Shown here piece after piece: positions 43,340 through 53,357 of a stretch of DNA of 64,000 nucleotides (positions are counted from its first letter, which is position 1; each line of letters begins with the position of its first letter). Both the position numbers and the translations under genes were made by a program. The notes beneath the pieces were generated by a model. It searched no databases and was not told the origin of the DNA. It saw only the letters and a list, made by a program, of their open reading frames with translations. The stretch spans positions 195,655 through 259,654 of the forward strand of contig DKQK01000071.1 in assembly GCA_002471665.1 (NCBI GenBank), read 5' to 3'. The stretch comes from Gammaproteobacteria bacterium UBA7310 (GTDB taxonomy: Bacteria; Pseudomonadota; Gammaproteobacteria; Pseudomonadales; Ketobacteraceae).

Positions 43340-45199
43340 ATGGCCGAATTGAATGAGCAGCAATTTATTGAGCTGGTAAAACAATCCGAAGCGGAAGCTG
43401 AACAAGATATCAATCGCTACAAGATCAAGCTGGCCCTGTTTGCCGCCCTGGGTTATGGAGTAATATTTGCCGTGCTCATCACACTTGTTTTGCTGGTGGG
43501 TGGCACGGTGGTCACCGCGCTGGTCAGCAGCAGCCTGTTTTTGTTGCTGGTGAAGAAAAAATTCATCTTTCTGATTCTAATCGCCATCTGGACCTTTCTG
43601 CGTGCCCTGTGGGTCAAATTCGATCCCCCCAGCGGTTACCTGCTGGAACGGGATAAATACCCAGAGCTGTTCCAGGAAATAGACCACCTCACCCATACCC
43701 TGGACGCACTTACCATTCACCAGGTTATACTCGATGATCGGCTGAATGCGGCGGTTGTGCAGCACCCGCGATTCGGGCTTTTCGGTGGCCAGCAAAATAC
43801 GCTGTTTCTGGGTTTGCAACTGCTGCTGGCCCTCTCGCCACAGGAGATGAAGTCGGTACTGGCCCACGAGTTCGGCCACCTATCAGGCAATCACAGCCGC
43901 TTTTCCGGCTGGATCTACCGCGTGCGCATTACCTGGTTTCGGGTCATGGAAGCCTTTGACCAAAGCAATTCGTTCGGGGCCGGATTAATGCGACGCTTCT
44001 TCGACTGGTATGCCCCTAAATTCTCCGCCTACTCATTTGCACTGGCCCGCAACAACGAGTACGAAGCAGACCGTGTTGCCGCAGAACTCACCTCGCCGGC
44101 CACGGCAGCGAAAGCGCTGATCAACGTATACACCAAAGCCCCCTACATCGAGCAGGAATACTGGGATCATTATTTTCAACAGGCCGACACAGCCCCCACA
44201 CCACCGACCGCGCCCTATGCAGGTTTGGCGACATTCCTCAAACAATCCCCCATCAGCCGCGAGCAGGTGCTGGCATTAATCCGGCAGGAAATGCAGGTGG
44301 AAACACACTACGCCGACACCCACCCGGCGTTAAAAGATCGGGTCACCAGCCTGATCGATCAGGCGGTGGTGCCGGACACCTTCACCACCAACGCCGCAGA
44401 AGCCTGGCTGGGTTCCCGGTATGAGAAGTTGCTGCAACACTTCGATCAGCAGTGGATGAAAAACAACAATGAGAAATGGAAGAACCGCTACGAATACGTC
44501 CAACACTCGAAACAGCTACTGGCCGAGTCAAAAGACCTGGATCCACAGACGTTGACCGACGACAAACTCTGGGAATTGGCCCATGCGGCTTTTGAGTTCG
44601 AGAACGATGAAACCGCTTTACCCCTGTTCCTTGCGTTTCATCAGCGTCATCCACACAGTGTTGGCGCCGGCTACTATGTGGGCCTGATTCTGGCGCGCAA
44701 GCAGGATGAATCGGCGCTGGGCTATCTGAGAATTGCATTTGAAAGCCCCAACACCATCGGCGATGCCGCACGCTGGGGATACGACCTCTTGATGAACCTG
44801 AAAAAAGAACGTGAAGCAGAACAATGGTGGCAACAAGCACGCACCGCAGCGGACAAACATCAGGCCATTGCCGAAGCACAGTCCCACATTGCGGACAGCG
44901 ATCACTTTACCGCCCCCCGCATCGATGCAGACTTACAGGGCCAGTTGCTGCAAACCCTTGCCGAGCATAAAAATGTGGGGTCTACCTGGCTGGCGCAGAA
45001 AACCCTGCCCTACAACGACGCCGACCCGGTCTATATCCTGGCGTTCCGACCGAAAGGCCTTTACCTCAGCTTCGAAGCCATCACCAAGTCAGTGGAGGAG
45101 GCGCTGAATATCGACGCCAACGTGTTCGTAGTTTGCCTGTGGGGAGACGACAAAAGCATTGCGAAAAAAGTGAAAAAGGCCGGCACCAAAATCCAATAG
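43340..45199 (+). CDS. M48-family membrane metallopeptidase with C-terminal TPR-like region
   Basis: A 619-residue membrane zinc peptidase. Two hydrophobic segments (about 28-70 and 74-92) precede the catalytic domain with HEFGH at 176-180 and the downstream Glu240 in NNEYEADR, the M48 third ligand. After residue 350 the protein is helical with TPR-like features, and the C-terminus resembles a small uncharacterised domain. Related proteins (HtpX, BepA) act in membrane or outer-membrane quality control, but this size and domain order differ from both. The ATG at 43340 is chosen for the family start; the ribosome site is weak. Confidence 0.85.
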   Translation: MAELNEQQFIELVKQSEAEAEQDINRYKIKLALFAALGYGVIFAVLITLVLLVGGTVVTALVSSSLFLLLVKKKFIFLILIAIWTFLRALWVKFDPPSGYLLERDKYPELFQEIDHLTHTLDALTIHQVILDDRLNAAVVQHPRFGLFGGQQNTLFLGLQLLLALSPQEMKSVLAHEFGHLSGNHSRFSGWIYRVRITWFRVMEAFDQSNSFGAGLMRRFFDWYAPKFSAYSFALARNNEYEADRVAAELTSPATAAKALINVYTKAPYIEQEYWDHYFQQADTAPTPPTAPYAGLATFLKQSPISREQVLALIRQEMQVETHYADTHPALKDRVTSLIDQAVVPDTFTTNAAEAWLGSRYEKLLQHFDQQWMKNNNEKWKNRYEYVQHSKQLLAESKDLDPQTLTDDKLWELAHAAFEFENDETALPLFLAFHQRHPHSVGAGYYVGLILARKQDESALGYLRIAFESPNTIGDAARWGYDLLMNLKKEREAEQWWQQARTAADKHQAIAEAQSHIADSDHFTAPRIDADLQGQLLQTLAEHKNVGSTWLAQKTLPYNDADPVYILAFRPKGLYLSFEAITKSVEEALNIDANVFVVCLWGDDKSIAKKVKKAGTKIQ

Positions 45200-45216
45200 C
45201 TGCCGGCCTGCAACCG

Positions 45217-46059
45217 CTACTGCAGAAACTGCCCGTGATAGCGCAAGTGATCCTCGATAAAGCTGGCAATAAAATAGTAGCTGTGATCATACCCGTCGCG
45301 GCGGTTCAAGGTTAACGGCACCCCCGCCTGCAGGCAGGCCTGCATCAGCAGTTCGGGTTTTAATTGATTCTCCAAAAAACCATCAGCCGCCCCCTGATCC
45401 ACCAGGATCGGTTTATCGAAGCCTTTCTCCAACAACAGCGCGACCGCGTCGTGGTTGGCCCAGGCGCTGCGGTCAGGCCCCAGGTAACCCGCCAGTGCCT
45501 TTTCGCCCCAGGCACACTGCGTGGGTGCGCAGATAGGGGCAAACGCGGACACTGATTGGTACTGTTGCGGGTGATTCAAGGCCAGAGTCAACGCACCATG
45601 GCCCCCCATGGAATGCCCCATGATACTCTGGCGCGCCATATCCAGCGGGAACGCCTCGGCGATGATGGCAGGCAGTTCCTGCTGCACGTAATCATACATG
45701 TGATAATGCCGGTCATAGGGTGACTCGGTGGCATTCACATAAAAACCAGCCCCCAAGCCAAAATCCCAGGCAGCCTCCGGATCATCCGCTACCCCATCCC
45801 CTCTGGGGCTGGTGTCCGGAGCGACAATGGCCAGGCCCAACGCACTTGCCATCCGCTGGGCACCGGCTTTGGTCACAAAATTCTGATCATTGCAGGTCAG
45901 ACCGGACAACCACCATATCAGCGGCACCGGCCCCTGCTCCGCCTGTGGTGGCAAAAACAGGGAGAACACCATGTCACATTGGCAGCATGCCGAACGATGC
46001 TTGAGGCGGAGCTGGCGCCCGTCAAAGCATTTCACCTCTTCCAGCAATTCCATCTTCAA
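45217..46059 (-). CDS. fghA: S-formylglutathione hydrolase
   Basis: A 280-residue esterase-D family enzyme. The nucleophile is Ser150 in GHSMGGHGAL; the acid is in VDQGAADGFL and the histidine in YDHSYYFIA. It cleaves S-formylglutathione to formate and glutathione, the second step of glutathione-dependent formaldehyde removal. It lies 6 bp after adhC, which does the first step, so the two are one operon. Confidence 0.96.
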   Translation of the reverse strand: MKMELLEEVKCFDGRQLRLKHRSACCQCDMVFSLFLPPQAEQGPVPLIWWLSGLTCNDQNFVTKAGAQRMASALGLAIVAPDTSPRGDGVADDPEAAWDFGLGAGFYVNATESPYDRHYHMYDYVQQELPAIIAEAFPLDMARQSIMGHSMGGHGALTLALNHPQQYQSVSAFAPICAPTQCAWGEKALAGYLGPDRSAWANHDAVALLLEKGFDKPILVDQGAADGFLENQLKPELLMQACLQAGVPLTLNRRDGYDHSYYFIASFIEDHLRYHGQFLQ

Positions 46060-46065
46060 CTCCTG

Positions 46066-47175
46066 TCAGTAAATCACAACCGAGCGAATGGCCTTTCCGT
46101 CGTGCATCAGATCAAACGCGTGATTGATTTCGTCCAGAGGCATGGTGTACGTCACCATTTCATCAATCTTGATTTCGCCATTCATATAACGCTCTACATA
46201 ATCCGGCAACTGAGTGCGGCCTTTTACCCCCCCGAACGCACTGCCCCGCCATACGCGCCCGGTCACCAGCTGAAATGGACGGGTGGAGATCTCCTGTCCG
46301 GCACCGGCCACACCGATGATCACCGATTCACCCCAGCCCTTGTGGCAACACTCCAGTGCCGAGCGCATCACATTGACATTGCCGATGCACTCGAAGGAAT
46401 AATCGACACCGCCGTCAGTCAATTCCACAATCACTTCCTGAATAGGTGCATCATATTTTTTTGGATTCACAAAATCGGTGGCACCCAACATCCTGGCCAT
46501 CTCAAACTTGTCTTCATTCAGGTCAACGGCAATGATACGTTCCGCCTTGGCCATCACCGCGCCCTGGATGACAGAGAGCCCGATCCCACCCAATCCAAAC
46601 ACCGCCACGGTGGCACCGGGTTCAACCTTGGCGGTATTCAGCACCGCACCAATCCCGGTGGTGATACCGCAACCCAGTAAACACACCTTATCCAGCGGCG
46701 CGGCCTGGTTGATTTTTGCCACCGCGATTTCCGGCAACACCGTATACTCGGAAAAAGTGGAGGTTCCCATATAATGGTGAATCATTTTGCCGTTCTGACT
46801 AAAGCGGGAGGAGCCATCCGGCATCAGCCCCTGCCCTTGGGTGGCCCGAATCGCCTGACACAAATTGGTTTTACCGGAGAGACAGAACTTGCACTTGCCG
46901 CACTCAGGGGTATACAGCGGAATCACATGATCACCCACGGCCACACTGTTTACCCCCGGGCCAACCTCCACCACCACACCCGCACCCTCGTGCCCCAGAA
47001 TGGAAGGAAATATGCCTTCGGGATCCGCTCCACTCAGAGTATAGGCATCCGTATGGCAGACGCCGGTGGCCACCAACTGCACCATGACTTCCCCTTGTTT
47101 GGGGCCCTGCAGATCCACTTCTTCAATACAGAGGGGTTTGCCTGCTTCCCAGGCGACGGCGGCGCGGGTTTTCAT
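46066..47175 (-). CDS. adhC: S-(hydroxymethyl)glutathione dehydrogenase / class III alcohol dehydrogenase
   Basis: A 369-residue zinc alcohol dehydrogenase. The catalytic zinc ligands include Cys40 (TGVCHTD) and His62-Glu63 (LGHEGAG); the structural zinc uses Cys92, Cys95, Cys98 and Cys106. FGLGGIGLSV is the NAD site. It oxidises S-hydroxymethylglutathione and reduces S-nitrosoglutathione. The start at 47175 matches the family N-terminus (MKTRAAVAW); the longer frame is not needed. Some species also call this frmA. Confidence 0.96.
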   Translation of the reverse strand: MKTRAAVAWEAGKPLCIEEVDLQGPKQGEVMVQLVATGVCHTDAYTLSGADPEGIFPSILGHEGAGVVVEVGPGVNSVAVGDHVIPLYTPECGKCKFCLSGKTNLCQAIRATQGQGLMPDGSSRFSQNGKMIHHYMGTSTFSEYTVLPEIAVAKINQAAPLDKVCLLGCGITTGIGAVLNTAKVEPGATVAVFGLGGIGLSVIQGAVMAKAERIIAVDLNEDKFEMARMLGATDFVNPKKYDAPIQEVIVELTDGGVDYSFECIGNVNVMRSALECCHKGWGESVIIGVAGAGQEISTRPFQLVTGRVWRGSAFGGVKGRTQLPDYVERYMNGEIKIDEMVTYTMPLDEINHAFDLMHDGKAIRSVVIY

Positions 47176-47316
47176 AATCGGGGTTTCCTTGTGGTTAGAA
47201 TGGGCTATACCGAGAACACAGATTAACGCCCCCACTTTGCAATGCCAAGCCTGCAGCAGCCAAGTCACGGTTTCCGGGCTCTGGCAGCGTTACGTGGGCG
47301 CCATTGTAAGATTGGA

Positions 47317-48060
47317 TTATCCGCACACCGGACAGGTGGCATCTTGTTTCAGGCGGATGCTGCGGAATTCCATGGTGAGAAAATCCACCAGGACCAAACG
47401 CCCCACCAGACTGTCACCGATGCCGGCGATCAGCTTGACGGTTTCCGTCGCCTGCAGTGCGCCGATGACCCCCACCACGGGAGCCAGCACACCGTTGCTG
47501 GTACAGCGTTGATCCTCTGCACCGGTTTCCTGATAGAGGCAACGATAGCAGGGGCTGTCCGGCTGCCTTGGGTCATAGACGCTGACCTGCCCCTCCATCC
47601 GAATGGCCGCTCCGGACACCAGAGGAAGCTGATGTTTAACGCTCAACCGGTTCAACAGAAAACGCACCTGGAAATTGTCGCTGCAATCCACAATGACCTG
47701 GCAATCACCCACTAACGTTTCCCCGTTTTCATGACCGAGCTGAGCGGTGATGGTCTGCACCTGGCACTCCGGATTCAGCTGGGCAATGGCAATTTGGGCA
47801 GAGCGCACTTTGTCACAGCCAATTCGATCCGTTGTGTGAATAATCTGCCGCTGCAAATTGCTCAGATCCACCTGATCGTGATCCACCAACACCAGTTTAC
47901 CGACACCTGCTGCCGCCAGATACATCGCCACCGGTGAGCCCAGCCCCCCCAGCCCAACCACCAGTACAGTGGCTTCACGCAGTTTTTCCTGGCCGGCAAT
48001 ATCCACTTCCGGCAACATGATCTGGCGGCTGTAACGCAACAATTCATCATCGGTCAGCAT
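47317..48060 (-). CDS. moeB: Molybdopterin-synthase adenylyltransferase MoeB (ThiF/HesA family)
   Basis: A 247-residue E1-like adenylyltransferase. The nucleotide motif is GLGGLGS at 36-42, and zinc cysteines lie in CYRCLY and the terminal CPVCG. It activates the C-terminal glycine of MoaD, or ThiS in some species, for sulfur transfer. Position directly after prmC (14-bp overlap) is typical for MoeB in gammaproteobacteria. ThiF cannot be fully excluded. Confidence 0.9.
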   Translation of the reverse strand: MLTDDELLRYSRQIMLPEVDIAGQEKLREATVLVVGLGGLGSPVAMYLAAAGVGKLVLVDHDQVDLSNLQRQIIHTTDRIGCDKVRSAQIAIAQLNPECQVQTITAQLGHENGETLVGDCQVIVDCSDNFQVRFLLNRLSVKHQLPLVSGAAIRMEGQVSVYDPRQPDSPCYRCLYQETGAEDQRCTSNGVLAPVVGVIGALQATETVKLIAGIGDSLVGRLVLVDFLTMEFRSIRLKQDATCPVCG

Positions 48061-48934
48061 GACCGTTATCCTCCCTGTCTGTTTGCCGAACCGGCCATTG
48101 CCCCAGCGTCACACGCTCATTGGACGCCAGATCCCGCACGGTTTTGATGCCAACAAAGCCCTGCGCCTGCATCAGATCACGCACGGCCGCACCCTGGTTG
48201 TAGCCATGTTCCAGCCCTAACCAACCCTGCGCATGCAGGTGTTGCGGGGCAGCGGCCACAATGCAGCGGATGTCATCCAGGCCGTCGCGGCCGGATGCCA
48301 GGGCCCGCCTTGGTTCGAAACGCACGCCCAGGCCCTGCAGGTGCCCATCCTGCTCTTCGATGTAAGGGGGATTGGAGACAATGATATGGAAACGCCCATG
48401 CTCCAGGTTATCAAACCAGGCACTTTGCACACAGCGAATCGGTAATGACAGTTTTTCACTGTTGTACCGTGCAACCTCTAAGGTCGGCGCGTACACATCG
48501 GTTGCAGTCACCTTCCAGCGAGGCCGTTCACAGGCCAACGCCAGGGCAATGGCGCCCGTCCCGGTACCAAGATCCACCACATCCAGCGGCCCGTCTTCCG
48601 CCAGCGCCAGCACCTGTTCCACCAGCAGCTCTGTATCCGGGCGCGGCACCAGAGTATCTTCCGTTACAGCAAGATCAAACGTCCAGAAGCCCTGTTGGCC
48701 AATCAGATACGCCACCGGTTCCCCGGCGCAACGTCGCTCAATCAAATGCTGGTACTGTTGCCACTGATCCGCTGTTAACCCATGCTCCGGCCAGGCCCGC
48801 AGCCAGGCACTGTTGCGCTGCACAACATGTGCAAGCAACCATTGGCTGTCCACCTTGCAATACTCCAGCAACTCCGGAGCAGCCTCCGCCAACCTGAGTT
48901 CCGCCCACCGCAGAGCGCTGGCGACCGTGGCCAT
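48047..48934 (-). CDS. prmC: Release-factor glutamine methyltransferase PrmC
   Basis: A 295-residue SAM methyltransferase with DLGTGTGAIA (121-130) and the active-site NPPY (188-191), which binds the target glutamine. It methylates the GGQ glutamine of RF1 and RF2. The start overlaps the prfA stop by one base (TGATG), tying it to its substrate gene. Confidence 0.96.
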   Translation of the reverse strand: MATVASALRWAELRLAEAAPELLEYCKVDSQWLLAHVVQRNSAWLRAWPEHGLTADQWQQYQHLIERRCAGEPVAYLIGQQGFWTFDLAVTEDTLVPRPDTELLVEQVLALAEDGPLDVVDLGTGTGAIALALACERPRWKVTATDVYAPTLEVARYNSEKLSLPIRCVQSAWFDNLEHGRFHIIVSNPPYIEEQDGHLQGLGVRFEPRRALASGRDGLDDIRCIVAAAPQHLHAQGWLGLEHGYNQGAAVRDLMQAQGFVGIKTVRDLASNERVTLGQWPVRQTDREDNGHADR

Positions 48935-50016
48935 CAGGCTTCTTCAGACAACGCGGCTAACTGATCCGCTTGATATTCACTGATCAGCGGCTGAATAACG
49001 TCACCCAGTTCACCTTCCATCACCTCCGACAGTTTGTACAAGGTCAAATTAATGCGGTGATCCGTGACCCGGCCCTGCGGGTAGTTATAAGTACGAATTC
49101 GCTCCGAGCGATCGCCGCTGCCCACCAGATTACGGCGGGCATCGCTGGTTTCCTTGTGTTGCTGATCCTGCGCATGCTGCAGCAAACGCGACTTCAGTAA
49201 CGACATGGCCTTGGCCTTGTTTTTATGCTGCGAGCGTTCATCCTGACATTCCACCACAACACCGGATGGCAAATGGGTAATACGCACCGCGGAATCCGTG
49301 GTATTGACGTGTTGGCCTCCGGCACCGGAAGAACGATAGGTATCAATGCGCAAATCCTCACTGCGCACATCAATGTCGGTCACCTCATCGGCCTCCGGTA
49401 AAATGGCAACCGTACAGGCAGAGGTATGAATGCGGCCCTGGGATTCGGTGGCAGGAACCCGCTGCACCCGATGGGCACCGGATTCAAACTTCAGGTGGGA
49501 ATAGACGTTATCACCGATAACACGGCAGATAATTTCCTTGTAACCTCCGTGCTCCCCTTCATTCTGACTGACAATCTCAATACGCCAGCCCCGGTTTTCT
49601 GCATAACGGGAATACATGCGATACAGGTCACCGGCAAAAATGGCAGCCTCATCCCCCCCGGTACCGGCACGTATTTCCAAAAATACATTACTGCCGTCGA
49701 ACGGGTCCCGGGGCAACATCAGGCGCTGCAGATCCTGCTCCAGCTGCTCACGCTTTTCTTCATTGACGGACAACTCTTCTTCACCCATTTCTTTCAGATC
49801 GGGATCACTGAGCCAGCTTTTTGCCTCATCAATATTTTTCAGTACCTGATCATACTCGCGGTAGCACTGTACCACCGGTTCTATTTCAGCGTATTCCTGG
49901 GACAGCTTGCGAAATTTATTTTGATCCGAAATCACATCCGGCTGGCTCAGCAGCATGCCCACTTCTTCATAGCGTTCGCTGCGGCTGGCCAATTTCATTC
50001 TCAAAGAATCTTTCAT
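48934..50016 (-). CDS. prfA: Peptide chain release factor 1
   Basis: A 360-residue RF1. The codon-recognition motif PAT lies at 188-190 and GGQ at 233-235 in SSGAGGQHVN. It ends translation at UAA and UAG. The ATG at 50016 has AGGA eight bases upstream; the longer frame is not needed. It lies in hemA-prfA-prmC order. Confidence 0.97.
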   Translation of the reverse strand: MKDSLRMKLASRSERYEEVGMLLSQPDVISDQNKFRKLSQEYAEIEPVVQCYREYDQVLKNIDEAKSWLSDPDLKEMGEEELSVNEEKREQLEQDLQRLMLPRDPFDGSNVFLEIRAGTGGDEAAIFAGDLYRMYSRYAENRGWRIEIVSQNEGEHGGYKEIICRVIGDNVYSHLKFESGAHRVQRVPATESQGRIHTSACTVAILPEADEVTDIDVRSEDLRIDTYRSSGAGGQHVNTTDSAVRITHLPSGVVVECQDERSQHKNKAKAMSLLKSRLLQHAQDQQHKETSDARRNLVGSGDRSERIRTYNYPQGRVTDHRINLTLYKLSEVMEGELGDVIQPLISEYQADQLAALSEEA

Positions 50017-50090
50017 GTAACGATATCCTGTTCCGACGGGGCCCGTCTGGTGCAAAGGGTATTAAAAAGGAAGGTAAAAGGACAGCCCAG

Positions 50091-51359
50091 CTAATCCGGC
50101 TTGGTGGGTTCGGTAATACCCAGTAGTTTCTGTGCCCATTCGATCTGATCATTGCGACCGTTTTCCGCTGCCTGGCGCAGCTGGGTTGTGGGCGCATGCA
50201 TGACTTTATTCATCAGCGAGCGGCTCATTCGCTGCAACACCTGCTCAGGGTCACCACCGGTGCGGATCTGGGCCAACGCTTTTTCCAGCTCCATTTGACG
50301 CAGGGCTTCCAGCTTGTGGCGATAATCGCGAATGGCATCCACAGCATCCAGGCTCTTGAGGGAGTCCATGAACTGCGCCATGCAGCTGTCCACCAGGCGC
50401 TCCGCTTTGCTGGCCGCTTCCTGGCGCTGGCGGCGGTTTTCATCCACCACCTGCTGCAGATCGTCCACCGTATACAGATACACGTCCGCCAGCTCCGCCA
50501 CTTCTTCTTCGATGTCCCGCGGTACAGCGATATCCATCATGAACATGGGCTTGTGCTTGCGCAGTTTGAGAGCATGCTCCACCGCCCCTTTACCCAGAAT
50601 CGGCAACGGGCTGGCGGTGGAGGAAATGACAATATCGGCCCGGGGCAGGGCCAGCGGAATATCACTGAGGGTAATTGCGTGACCATTGAATTCTTCGGCA
50701 ATGGCATTGGCGCGGGACAGGGTCCGGTTGGCAACCGTAATGTGCTTCACCCCTTGCTCCACCAAATGACGGGCTACCAGCTCCACAGTCTCGCCTGCTC
50801 CGATTAACAACACCGAGGTTTTGCTCAAGTCGGAAAAAATCCGCTTGGCCAGTTTAACCGAGGCAAATGCCACCGACACCGGATTGGTACCGATCCCGGT
50901 CTGGGTTCGAACCTGTTTGGCGGCCGAGAACGAGTGCTGGAACAGGCGGCCCAGCTCAGGGCCCACGGTACGGGCCTCCTGTGCCACCGAATACGCAGAT
51001 TTCAGTTGCCCCAGGATCTGGGGTTCCCCCAACACCATGGAATCCAGGCCACTGGCCACCCGCATCAGGTGACGTACTGCTGCTTCATTCCAGAATTCAT
51101 ACACACAACGGGAGATCTGGTCCATGGGTAACGCATGGTAATGCCCCAACCAGGCCAGTAAAGGGCCGGAATCTTCAACCTCCGCACAACAGTACAGCTC
51201 GGTGCGGTTACAGGTCGAGAGGATGGCCACCTCACGCAGGCGCGCCTGATCCCGCACCTCGTTCAGTGCGCTGATAACGGTGTCCGGCGAGAATGCCAGC
51301 TTTTCCCGCATATCGACGGATGCGGTACGATGATTGATGCCGTATGCGAGTAATGCCAT
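50091..51359 (-). CDS. hemA: Glutamyl-tRNA reductase
   Basis: A 422-residue HemA. The catalytic cysteine is Cys50 in LSTCNRTELY. The NADPH domain has LLIGAGETVELVARHL. It starts tetrapyrrole synthesis by reducing Glu-tRNA to glutamate-1-semialdehyde. It heads the hemA-prfA-prmC-moeB run and is divergent from the TPR lipoprotein / lolB operon. Confidence 0.97.
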   Translation of the reverse strand: MALLAYGINHRTASVDMREKLAFSPDTVISALNEVRDQARLREVAILSTCNRTELYCCAEVEDSGPLLAWLGHYHALPMDQISRCVYEFWNEAAVRHLMRVASGLDSMVLGEPQILGQLKSAYSVAQEARTVGPELGRLFQHSFSAAKQVRTQTGIGTNPVSVAFASVKLAKRIFSDLSKTSVLLIGAGETVELVARHLVEQGVKHITVANRTLSRANAIAEEFNGHAITLSDIPLALPRADIVISSTASPLPILGKGAVEHALKLRKHKPMFMMDIAVPRDIEEEVAELADVYLYTVDDLQQVVDENRRQRQEAASKAERLVDSCMAQFMDSLKSLDAVDAIRDYRHKLEALRQMELEKALAQIRTGGDPEQVLQRMSRSLMNKVMHAPTTQLRQAAENGRNDQIEWAQKLLGITEPTKPD

Positions 51360-51417
51360 GGTACGGTTTAAGCCCGATCGGGGTCTTTATTCACCACCCT
51401 CTCTAAAAAGTCGCCGG

Positions 51418-51426
51418 ATTATAACA
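51418..51426 (-). promoter_or_regulatory. Extended -10 promoter of hemA
   Basis: The minus strand reads TGTTATAAT, a perfect extended -10, 59 bp before the hemA start. The -35 region is weak, as is allowed with TGn. Confidence 0.55.
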
Positions 51427-51605
51427 CAAGCCTTGATTTCGGCTGAGTTTGTTAACAGATACACAAAGACAGGCCCTGAAGGGGAACATACCGGCCCCCG
51501 GAGCATCTATAGTTAGAGAGGCTGTCTGTGGATAATTTCCTTGCATGGTCACCACATTCCTGCTTTTATTGAAGTTAACATAACGACAGGCCCGCCTGCA
51601 TACGC

Positions 51606-53339
51606 ATGATTTATAAACGAATTTTAGTAGTTGTTCTCGCCACAGTCATTTTAATGTTAAATGGGTGCTCATCCCTTGGCAGTGGCAAAACCGATCAACC
51701 GGAGGCAGCGGTCAAGCCCCCCGAAGCCACCGCCGAAGACCGTCCCACCCGCCCCTTCGAGCATGACACCCTGTTCGAACTGTTACTGGCCGAATTTGCC
51801 GGCAAGCGCAACCGGGCCGACGTGGCGCTGGGCAAATACCTGAAACAGGCCCATGAAACCCGCGATCCACAGGTCGTGGAACGGGCCACGTTCATCGCCC
51901 GCTACCTGGGTGCCCACCAGGCCACCCTGGATGCTTCCATGCTCTGGTCGGAAATCGAACCGCACAATCCGGTGCCCCGGGAGCTGGCCGCCATTGAACT
52001 CATTCGTTTTGGCAAACTGGAAGAGGCCATGGCGCAGGTGGACCTGCTGATGGCCAGCGGCGGCACCATGAACTTTGAGTATTTGCTGCAAGCATCCCGC
52101 ACCTCCAACCAGGATACCCGGCAAACCATTCTGGCGAAGCTGACCGAATACACGGAAACCATCGAGGACGACAAGCTCTGGTACGCCAAAGGCGCGCTGG
52201 AAGCCATGAACGGTCAGCACAAGCAAGCCATCCACGATTACGATGAAGCCCTGGATATCACCCCCAGCTACGGCAACGCGATCCTGGCGCGGGCGCAATC
52301 CATGATCGCACTCAACCAGCACGACAAGGCCATGGAGTATCTGGCCAAGCAAACCAGCCTCTGGCCCGAAAACAAGCGACTGGGCGTCGCCTACGCCCGC
52401 TACCTGATGCAACAGAACCAGCTGGCAGCGGCCCAGCAGCAATTCTATCGCCTGTCCCGCAACTTCCCCCTGGACGGCGACCTGGTGCTGTCACTGGCGC
52501 TACTAAGCTGGGAGAACAAACAGATTGACGAGGCCAAGCTCTACTTCAACAAACTGCTGGACATGAAACACCGCGCCGATGAAGCCAACATCTACCTGGC
52601 CCGCATCGCAGCCAGCGAAAAAGACTTTGATCTCGCCAGCGTCCACTTTCAGCAGGTTCGGGTCGGGCCTCAATACCCACTGGCACAGATCCAGATGGCA
52701 CTGATGCTGGAGGACCAGAACAAAGTTGACCAGGCTCTGGCGGTACTTGACCAGGCGGCTGACGCCATGCCCGCAGAGAAAGCCAAATTCACTATGGCCA
52801 AGAGTGAAGTCCTGTCTGCATCGGGCCAAATGGCAAAAGCGATCACCGTTCTGGACCAAGGGCTGGAGCAACTCCCTGACGACACCAACATGCTCTATAC
52901 CCGGGCCATGCTGAAAGAACAGCTGGACGATTTTTCCGGGATGGAAGCAGACCTGCGCAGAGTACTGGAGCTGCAACCCAACAACAGCGCCGCGCTGAAC
53001 GCACTGGGCTACACCTTTGCCAACCGCAATCAACGTCTGAACGAAGCCTGGGAGTTGATCGAGCGCGCCTACAATCTCAACCCCAGCGATCCCGCCATTA
53101 TTGATAGCATGGGATGGATCAAATACCGCCTGGGGGAGACCCAGGTGGCACTGGATTTCCTGCGCAAAGCTTATGAGGCGTTCGATGACCAGGAAATCGC
53201 CGCCCATCTGGGGGAAGTACTTTGGGTTTCCGGTCAACGGGAAGAAGCTGCTATTATCTGGCGCAATGCTCTGGAGAAGAACCCCGAGAGCGATGTATTG
53301 AAAGAAGTCATGGGACGCTTCCTACCCACAACGCCATAA
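51606..53339 (+). CDS. TPR-repeat outer-membrane lipoprotein
   Basis: A 577-residue lipoprotein. The lipobox LNGC places the lipidated cysteine at residue 21, followed by serine, so an outer-membrane fate is likely. The rest is a tetratricopeptide-repeat superhelix; late repeats include NSAALNALGYTFANRN and DPAIIDSMGWIKYRLG, the pattern seen in Pseudomonas proteins encoded next to lolB. It lies 18 bp before the lolB start I prefer. Its role is not established; it is probably a scaffold in the envelope. Confidence 0.88.
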   Translation: MIYKRILVVVLATVILMLNGCSSLGSGKTDQPEAAVKPPEATAEDRPTRPFEHDTLFELLLAEFAGKRNRADVALGKYLKQAHETRDPQVVERATFIARYLGAHQATLDASMLWSEIEPHNPVPRELAAIELIRFGKLEEAMAQVDLLMASGGTMNFEYLLQASRTSNQDTRQTILAKLTEYTETIEDDKLWYAKGALEAMNGQHKQAIHDYDEALDITPSYGNAILARAQSMIALNQHDKAMEYLAKQTSLWPENKRLGVAYARYLMQQNQLAAAQQQFYRLSRNFPLDGDLVLSLALLSWENKQIDEAKLYFNKLLDMKHRADEANIYLARIAASEKDFDLASVHFQQVRVGPQYPLAQIQMALMLEDQNKVDQALAVLDQAADAMPAEKAKFTMAKSEVLSASGQMAKAITVLDQGLEQLPDDTNMLYTRAMLKEQLDDFSGMEADLRRVLELQPNNSAALNALGYTFANRNQRLNEAWELIERAYNLNPSDPAIIDSMGWIKYRLGETQVALDFLRKAYEAFDDQEIAAHLGEVLWVSGQREEAAIIWRNALEKNPESDVLKEVMGRFLPTTP

Positions 53340-53357
53340 CCTGTATTGAAGAAACTC

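Noticed and set aside
45179..45209. GGCCGGCA / TGCCGGCC inverted repeat over the M48 gene stop
   Set aside because: It has a 15-base loop and no T run on either strand, so it is not convincing as a terminator.
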